Assembly: GCA_013146195.2 (NCBI GenBank)
Contig: CM028378.1
Coordinates: forward strand, 13,561,828 to 13,625,827
DNA length: 64,000 nucleotides
Reading direction: 5' to 3'
Source: Codonopsis lanceolata
Taxonomy: Eukaryota > Streptophyta > Magnoliopsida > Asterales > Campanulaceae
Below are positions 57,836 to 64,000 of the stretch, piece by piece (the first letter of the stretch is position 1; every line of letters begins with the position of its first letter). The position numbers were made by a program, and so were the translations under genes. The notes beneath the pieces are model-generated. The model made no database searches. It had not been told where the DNA came from and saw nothing but the letters and a program-made list of their open reading frames with translations.

Positions 57836-57848
57836 TGGTATCAGAGCC
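57836..57848 (+). other. Copia primer-binding site
   Basis: TGGTATCAGAGCC, complementary to initiator tRNA-Met, immediately after the LTR end. Confidence 0.9.
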
Positions 57849-58049
57849 ACTGAACTGCCTTTTATCCTGCCTCGATTTATGTTCGTCTTCTTCAAATCTA
57901 TCTTTAGAAGCCATTGATGTTTATCACTGGATTTCTTGTTCTCAGCCATTTGGTATGAGTTCTGTTTACATTTCTTCTATTCTTTTCTTGATTCAATTTT
58001 TTTAATATGTTCTCTCCCATTTTTGTTTCTCCCTCTAATTCATCTCCAT

Positions 58050-59664
58050 GATTGAACCAAATCCAAATTCATCTCCTTCCACCCAAATCACCAACAACAC
58101 TCAAAACACCACATCCAATTCCACATATTTGTATGACTTCCCTGAATCTACTTTTCAATTGCCCCTGGTCATCCTCTCTTCCTTCATCCTCATGATCATC
58201 CAGTGATAACTCTTGTTTTCGATCTCCTCACTGACTGCAACTTCTCCCAATGGAAACTTGCAATCACCATTGCCTTATCCGCCAAGAATAAACTTGGCAT
58301 GATCAATGGCACTTTCAAAAAACCCTAATCAAATTCTAAATACATCAGTTCTTGGGATAGATGCAACTCCATGGTCATTTATTGGCTTCTCAATTCTGTC
58401 AATTCTGAAATTCGCCAAAGTATTGTTTACTTTCCCACCTCTTGTGAAATGTGGGAAAATCTTGTCTCGAGATACTCTCAAAGTGATACCCCAAAACTTT
58501 ATTAAATTTGAAAGAACATGGCCCTTTCCACCCAAGGAACCCTATCCATCAATGCATATTTTACCAAATTCAGAGGTTATTGGGATGAGTTGCAAAATCT
58601 CCTCCCAATTCCCAATTGCATCTGTAACTGTTCCTGTGGTGCCTCCAAATTCAGAGGTTATTGGGATGAGTTACAAAATCTGTGAAGATTTCACATCCGT
58701 CAATGCATATTTTAGCAAATTCAGAGGTTATTGGGATAAGTTGCAAAATCTCCTCCCAATTCCCAATTGCATCTACAACTATTCCTGTGATGCCTCCAAA
58801 CTCTGTGAAGATTTTGAGCTTGTATACAATCTCACTCAATTCCTCATGGGCCTCTCAGACACTTATACTGATGTGAGAGGTCAAATACTCAGAATGGTCT
58901 TTTTGCCCTCCCTATCTAAGACTGCTTCAATGCTCATCCATGAAGAGGGTCAAAGACAATGTGGTTCTTCTTTTGGCCAATCAGATATCTTAACAGCCTT
59001 ATTTGGAAAATCTAGCAACAACAACAACAACAACAATGAAAATAACAAATTCAACAAACCTGGCCAAAATTCAGGAATGAACACTCAGTACAATGGTAGC
59101 ACTTCAAAAGGAAAATATTTCTGTGAGTTCTGCCATGGAGACTCTCATCCTAAAGACAAATGTTTCTTTCTTCATGGTTACCTTGACTGGCACCCTCTAT
59201 ATGGTACCAAACCTGATCTTTCAAGGATGCCAAAGAATAAAGGTAAATGGAAGACTACTATCTCTACTAATTCTGCAGCACTAAGGAACAACTCCAACAT
59301 CAGTGACCAATTCACAAAGGATCAGTTTGCTCAACTTCTATCTATGCTCAATCCCATAGCCAACTGTATTGAAATGGGCTCTCCTCTCAATAATGTTGAT
59401 ATCCATATGGCAGGTAAACACTTTCCTATACCTAAATATGCCAACCCTTTGTGCATATCCAATTATAATGGAAACTTAAATGATTGGATAATTGACACAG
59501 AAGCCTCTGATCATATAACCAAGTCTTTTTCTTCTCTCATTAATCTCATTCACATCCAATCCTCTATTCACTTACATAATGGAAAGAGTTCCAAAATCAC
59601 TCATAAAGGCACTGTTAAATTGACTAGTGATATTTCTTTGTATAATGTCTTCTTTGCTCCATAA
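58050..59664 (+). pseudogene. Copia gag and protease, with an internal duplication
   Basis: Gag begins near MIEPNPNSSPSTQITNN at 58050. It shifts frame around 58170 and continues with NFSQWKLAITIALSAKNKLG, the usual Gag N-terminal block. A 151-bp tandem duplication with a third partial copy (58551-58830) repeats the FRGYWDELQNLLPIPNC segment and disturbs frame. The zinc knuckle is CEFCHGDSHPKDKC at about 59123-59164, then FLHGYLDWHPLYG. The protease active site reads IIDTEASDHIT, with Glu for the catalytic-loop Gly, so protease is inactive. It stops at 59662-59664. Confidence 0.85.
58551..58830. repeat. 151-bp tandem duplication inside Copia gag
   Basis: AATGCATATTTTACCAAATT at 58551 recurs (one change) at 58702. 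The inner CAAATTCAGAGGTTATTGGG is present a third time at about 58647. GAGTTGCAAAATCTC also repeats. Confidence 0.9.
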
Positions 59665-59676
59665 TTTCAATTCAAC

Positions 59677-60515
59677 TTGTTATCTGGTAGTAAATTCATT
59701 CAGCACTCTAAGTATAATCTTATCTTCTCTGCCAATCTTTGTTGTGTTCAAGACCATGCCAAGACAGTAATAAAGGTGATTGGTAAACTTGCTGAAGGCC
59801 TATATAAACTTGAGCCTCCTCAGTCTCAAGTGGACATCAACATCAAAAATCTCAATGTTGCTCATTCTTGTTTTAGCATGTCTAATAATGTTTTTACTCA
59901 ATCTATAAACAATGAAGTCTATTTAAGTCCTTCTACTAGTAATCATGTGTAGTTATGGCATAAAAGACTTGGTCATTTACCTCTACAATCTATGAAATAT
60001 ATTGATTCTTTGTGTTTCCTAAATTTTAAAAACTATAAGAACTTCAATTGTGACATACGTCACCTTGCTAGACAGACTAGAAAACCTTTCAGTTTAAGCA
60101 AATCCCACAAGACCTCTTCCTTTGATCTCCTTCATTGTGATGTGTGGGGACCTTATAGGCATCCTACTAATGAAGTCTACAACTCCTTCCTCATTATTGT
60201 TGATGACCACACTAGAGCCATTTGGACTATCCTGCTTAAACCTAATGCCAATGTTTATCACATTATGCAAACCTTCCTCTCCATGATCAATACTTAATTT
60301 AACAAAACTATTAAAGAAATCAGATCTGATAATGGAATTGAGTTCTTTAACTCTTGTATGAACTCTCTCCTTGACTCCTTAGGTAACATTCATTAAAGCT
60401 CTTACACTGAAACCCCTCAACAAAATGGTAGGGCTGAGAGGAAACACAAACACCTATTGGAACTTGCTAGAGCCCTCAAATATCAAGCTAACCATCCTAC
60501 TCATTTTTAGGGAGA
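59677..60515 (+). pseudogene. Copia pre-integrase and integrase core, first part
   Basis: The GAG-pre-integrase zinc-binding block has LWHKRLGHLPLQSMKYI (59955-60005) and then a CDIRHLARQTRKPF segment with Cys replaced. The core follows with LLHCDVWGPYRHPT (first Asp), FLIIVDDHTRAIW, EIRSDNGIEFFNS (second Asp) and TPQQNGRAERKHKHLLELAR (Glu). Stops occur at 59949-59951, 60295-60297 and near 60396. The reading continues after the solo LTR at 62195. Confidence 0.87.
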
Positions 60516-60519
60516 CTGC

Positions 60520-62194
60520 TGTGAGTGCCCCGTTTTTAATCGGATCCGCGCCACTGAAAGGCGGGATGGTTTCGAAACCTTTTAAGCACGTGAAATACGT
60601 TTGGCCTCATTTTGTGGACTCAAAATGTGTTGAAAAGAGTCGTTATCTTTATTTTAAGTAAAACAAAGAAAAACCAAAAGTAACCAGATTTGTAAAATGA
60701 TTTGGAGGCTAATTTACGAGGTGGGAAGGGGTTAGGCATCCAACTCGCCATTTCGGTCTCACAATGGGTTTGTCAATATGCTTGCTTTATTTCATACACT
60801 TTGGCTCGGAACAAAACATTTATATATATAAAAAGGAATTAAAAAGAAATTACTTTACATTTATTAAAGAAAAGAAAAGAAAATTACAACTGAAATAATA
60901 CAATTTAAAAAACAATTACAACATTTTTATAAGCTATTTTATGAATAAATATTTATACTAATAACAAACTTTATTTACATTACACGTAAAAGCAGGAAAG
61001 AATCTTATTAACTAATAAGAAACATAACCATTTCTATATTTAATGTATGTGCAGAAAAGAAATTAATTAAACTGAAAGAAAATATAACTATTATTACATT
61101 TAAAGAAAAGACAGAAAAGAAACTAATTTAAACAGAAAAGAAATATAACTATTATTACATTTAAAGTATAAACCGAAATAAAACTTAATTAGATATTTAC
61201 ATTTAATTTATAGATTATAATAGATAACTACGGGGACAGAACTTACCGCCCGGAACGTGAGTGTCTGAACCCGGTATGCTTGGGCTTAAGTCCACTAGGC
61301 GGTTTTAGATGTGCTTCCCCCGTCCTTTTGAGAAAGGAAGTCTTTTTTATGTTGTTTTGCTGTTGCGGGGATTCGGGCAGAGTGACTGCTTCCGAAAGTT
61401 GATTTTTGCCTCAGGATCCGGGCGGAGCAATTGCTTGCTTTTGCTTGCTTGCTTTGCGTGCTTGCTGAGTCTGAAATCGGGCAGAGCAACTGCTTGCTTT
61501 TGCTTGATTTTGGTGTCTGGATTTGGTCAGAGCAACAGCTTGCTTTTACTTGATATTGCGTCTCGAATCGGGCAGAGCAACTGCTTGTTTTGGCTGGATT
61601 TGACGTCTAGATTCGGGCAGAGCAACTGCTCTTTTTGGGTTTTTGGAACCGGTGAAATAGGGCGGAAACCTAGTTGGGTAGCCATGGTTCACTTTGGCCG
61701 GAGAGTTTTAGTGTTTGGGGGAGATTTGACAGAGCTTCGGGGCTGGAGAGGAAATAACCTCAGCGTTCTCTCGGGAGAACTTTCACAAACTACTGCGTGA
61801 AGTGTATGAAATTCCGAGACCGAGAGGCTTTATTTATAGCCGAGGATTTGGGATTCCTTCGTCCTTAAGTTTTATCAACCGTGCCTGAGTAGCTTGTACC
61901 GCGTTCTGAGAGAATTGCACCAAAAGCCAAAAGCTACAGTGCAGGGGGTAAAGTGGGCGCATCCCATAGTCTTGGTGGGCGCAGCGCCCAACTGGGCTTG
62001 GGGCAGCGTCCATTACCTTTTCATTTCCAATTTTGGCACTTTGGCCCCCTGCAATCCACTGTTTATGCATCCTTCTTTTCTTTTGCATCTTTTGCATTTT
62101 AAACCATGTAACTTGACATCCGTTAGTTCTTTTAACTGGTCTTGATATTTTATGTCATGTTACATACCAGGGGTATGATATTGGGGTGTCTACA
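60520..62194 (-). mobile_element. Solo LTR, gypsy Tekay-like, 1,675 bp, 5-bp TSD
   Basis: It is flanked by ACTGC at 60515-60519 and 62195-62199, with TGTGAGTGCCCC and GGGGTGTCTACA ends. On the minus strand it begins TGTAGACACCCC, a frequent start of long Tekay/Del LTRs. GGCTATAAATAAAGCC (minus, about 61827-61844) is a fitting TATA box, so the LTR is in minus orientation. No internal region remains, implying LTR-LTR recombination. Confidence 0.88.
61371..61640. repeat. Minisatellite inside the solo LTR, six units of about 45-60 bp
   Basis: TCGGGCAGAGCAACTGCTTG-like words recur at about 61373, 61418, 61476, 61524, 61567 and 61614, separated by TTTTGCTTG..TTTGGTGTCTG-type spacers. Confidence 0.85.
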
Positions 62195-62860
62195 ACTGCC
62201 TTCTCACTGCCACTTACCACATTAACAGACTTCCTAATTCTATTTTAAACTTCAAAACCCCTTTTGAAGTCCTCCATGGAAATCCTCCTAATTACAACCA
62301 CCTCAAAACCCTTGGCTGCTTGTGTTATGCCTCCACCTTGGCTCTTAACAAAGACAAACATATGCCCAGATCTTAAAAATATGTTTTCCTTGTTTATGCT
62401 ACTTCTAAAAAAGCCTATAATTCTACAATATCACTACCCGTAAAACCTTCTTTAGCAGAGATATAGTCTTCTGTGAAGATGTGTTTCCTTTCAAACTCAT
62501 CAAACAAACTACCAACTGTAATAACAAGTTGTTTCCTACTACTGATTTACCCACTTCTATAGATAATGATGGTCTACAAACCTCCACTGTGTAAGAAGAC
62601 TCTCCCAATGAATTACCTAATCTGAATACTGAACCCATCAATAATACTCCTGAATCCAATCTAAATGAAACTATAAATCACAGACCTATAAGAAACAATG
62701 TTATACTTGCTAAGTTTAAAGATTACACAGGTCTGCCTACTCACCTGCAAACACACACTGCATGAAATATAAAAGGTACATCTTCTCACTCTTTTGAAAA
62801 ATTCTGCAATTTCAGTCAAGTTTATACTAACTACAAGGTGTACGTTCTCCTCAAAAATTG
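62195..62860 (+). pseudogene. Copia integrase C-terminal part and linker
   Basis: After the solo LTR the coding sequence resumes (TATYHINRLPNSILNFKTPF, then GCLCYASTLALNKDKHMPRS) as in the C-terminal part of Copia integrase. Several stops follow. The linker to RT is poorly conserved, as usual. Confidence 0.8.
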
Positions 62861-62869
62861 CTAATGCCT

Positions 62870-63924
62870 GTGAACCTCAATCCTTTGAGCAGACAGTTAA
62901 AGATCCCTTATGTTGTCAAGCCATGGAAGATGAATTAAGAGCACTAGAAATCAATAAAACCTAGACTGTGGAATATCTTCCTGAGAAGAAACACAAAGTG
63001 GGATCAAAATGGATATTTAGAATAAAGTATAAAGCAGATGGGAGTGTGGACAAGTATAAAGCAAGGCTAGTTGCAAAAGGATTCACACAAGTGGAAGGAA
63101 ATGACTATTTTGAGACATTTGCTCCAGTAGCAAAAATGAAATAAGTTAGATTGTTTCTCTCTATTATAGCCTCAAAGGACTTGAACATTACTAACATGGA
63201 TGTTTCAAATGCAATCTTACATAGGGACCTACATGAAGAAGTCTATATGGATCTTCCTCTAGGGTGTTGTCACAGCCTATCTTCAGAAAAATAAACCATT
63301 TTGTGCAAACTTCACAAATCCCTATATGGCCTAAAACAGGCCCCAAGACAGTGGTTTGAAAAATTTTCAAACACGTTTTCTCAGTTTGGCTTCATCCAAT
63401 CTTCTAATGACCATACTATATGCACATTGAAGGCTGAAGAGGAATTTGTTGTTGTATTAGTCTATGTTGATGATTTACTCATCACATGCACCAATAAAGA
63501 CTTGATTACTAAAGTCAAAAATCATCTCCACACCAAGTTTCCTGTAAAGGACTTAGGTGATCTCAGATACTTTCTTGGCCTTGAAATTGCTAGAAACTCA
63601 TCAGGAATATACTTACATGAAAGGAAGTACACTGTTGACATCATTATTGATTGTGGTTTGCTAGATGCCAAACCAAAGCTCACCCCAATCAAACAGCATC
63701 ACAAATTAGCCTCCAATTCTAGACCTCCTATAAGTAATCCTGCCCAATACAGAAGGTTAATAGAAAGGTTGATCTACCTCACTATAACCAGACCAATTAT
63801 TGCTTATGGAGTACATATATTAAGTCATTTCATGGCTAATCCTACTTTTGATCAGTGGAAAGCTGACCTAAGACTGGTAAAGTACCTAAAGGTAGTCCAG
63901 GACAAGGTCTCTTCTACCTTCTGA
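62870..63924 (+). pseudogene. Copia reverse transcriptase
   Basis: RT motifs in order are GSKWIFRIKYKADGSVDKYK, ARLVAKGFTQ, ETFAPVAK, MDVSNAILHRDLHEEVYM, KLHKSLYGLKQAPRQWFEK, an intact YVDDLL box (about 63463-63480) and KDLGDLRYFLGLEI. Stops at 62961-62963 (KT*TV), near 63143 (KMK*VR) and near 63294 interrupt it. From 63301 to the stop at 63922-63924 it is open for 207 codons. RNase H begins just beyond in a shifted frame (LTAYCDLNWAS). Catalytic residues are kept but the protein cannot be complete. Confidence 0.9.
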
Positions 63925-64000
63925 ATAACCCCTTAACCCTCACCGCCTACTGTGATTTAAATTGGGCCTCTTGTCCTATCACCAGAAAATTTGTCACTGG

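Larger units (their letters stand above)
57644..64000 (+). mobile_element. Ty1/Copia retrotransposon, runs off the window
   Basis: Order is LTR, PBS, gag, protease, integrase, RT, start of RNase H: the Copia order, with integrase before RT. A 1,675-bp solo LTR (60520-62194) is inserted in the integrase region. The last bases of the window still encode RNase H (a YCDLNWASCP motif). Many stops are present. Confidence 0.92.

Overview
The window is nuclear DNA of a flowering plant, almost certainly a eudicot. The evidence is AT-rich intergenic DNA, GT-AG introns, plant-type LTR, LINE, Helitron and MITE families, and two plant-specific genes. A lamiid or Lamiales-like source would fit the repeat types, but that is only an impression. 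I see no bacterial, organellar or viral gene block. Most of the 64 kb is repeats and transposable elements, many nested in one another.

Only two intact conventional genes are convincing, both on the + strand. The first is an FCS-like zinc finger (FLZ) protein gene at 27.75-30.0 kb, with a likely 5'-UTR intron and a coding intron that splits the zinc finger. The second is the gene for MFP1, the thylakoid coiled-coil MAR-binding filament-like protein, at 40.49-44.48 kb: four coding exons and 740 residues. A short uncharacterised minus-strand ORF at 32.05-32.38 kb has a decayed relative near 34.5-34.75 kb.

Layout. 0-0.5 kb: the 5' end of a minus-strand Copia element. 0.8-9.0 kb: several generations of tandem repeats (about 192 bp, 1,049 bp, 221 bp and 336 bp units), with two 5'-truncated RNase H-bearing L1-type LINEs, one inside and one next to them. 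10.8-11.5 kb: a probable inverted-repeat element holding a 74-bp minisatellite. 12-18.15 kb: a decayed autonomous Helitron with Rep and PIF1-like helicase regions and a diagnostic 3' hairpin plus CTAG end. 18.2-27.4 kb: further tandem arrays, a Mutator-like long-TIR element, Stowaway-like and other MITEs. 30.6-39.0 kb: a Harbinger-like element inside a Stowaway, a hAT-like element, a minisatellite-bearing element, another Harbinger-like MITE and a short non-autonomous Helitron.

45.6-57.6 kb is one Ty3/gypsy element of Tat/Retand type. It has gag-pol, two RNase H domains and an intron-bearing antisense gene with its own TATA box. 57.6-64 kb is a Copia element running off the window; a 1,675-bp minus-oriented solo LTR sits in its integrase region.

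All the large elements carry stops, frameshifts or lost catalytic residues and look immobile. The most notable signals are the antisense gene of the Retand-like element, the fixed 258-bp length of four Stowaway copies, the LINE insertion that can be dated against uninterrupted sister repeats, the GAACCGCGGTTC minisatellite, and the triplicated exon-like ORF at 8.1-9.0 kb.
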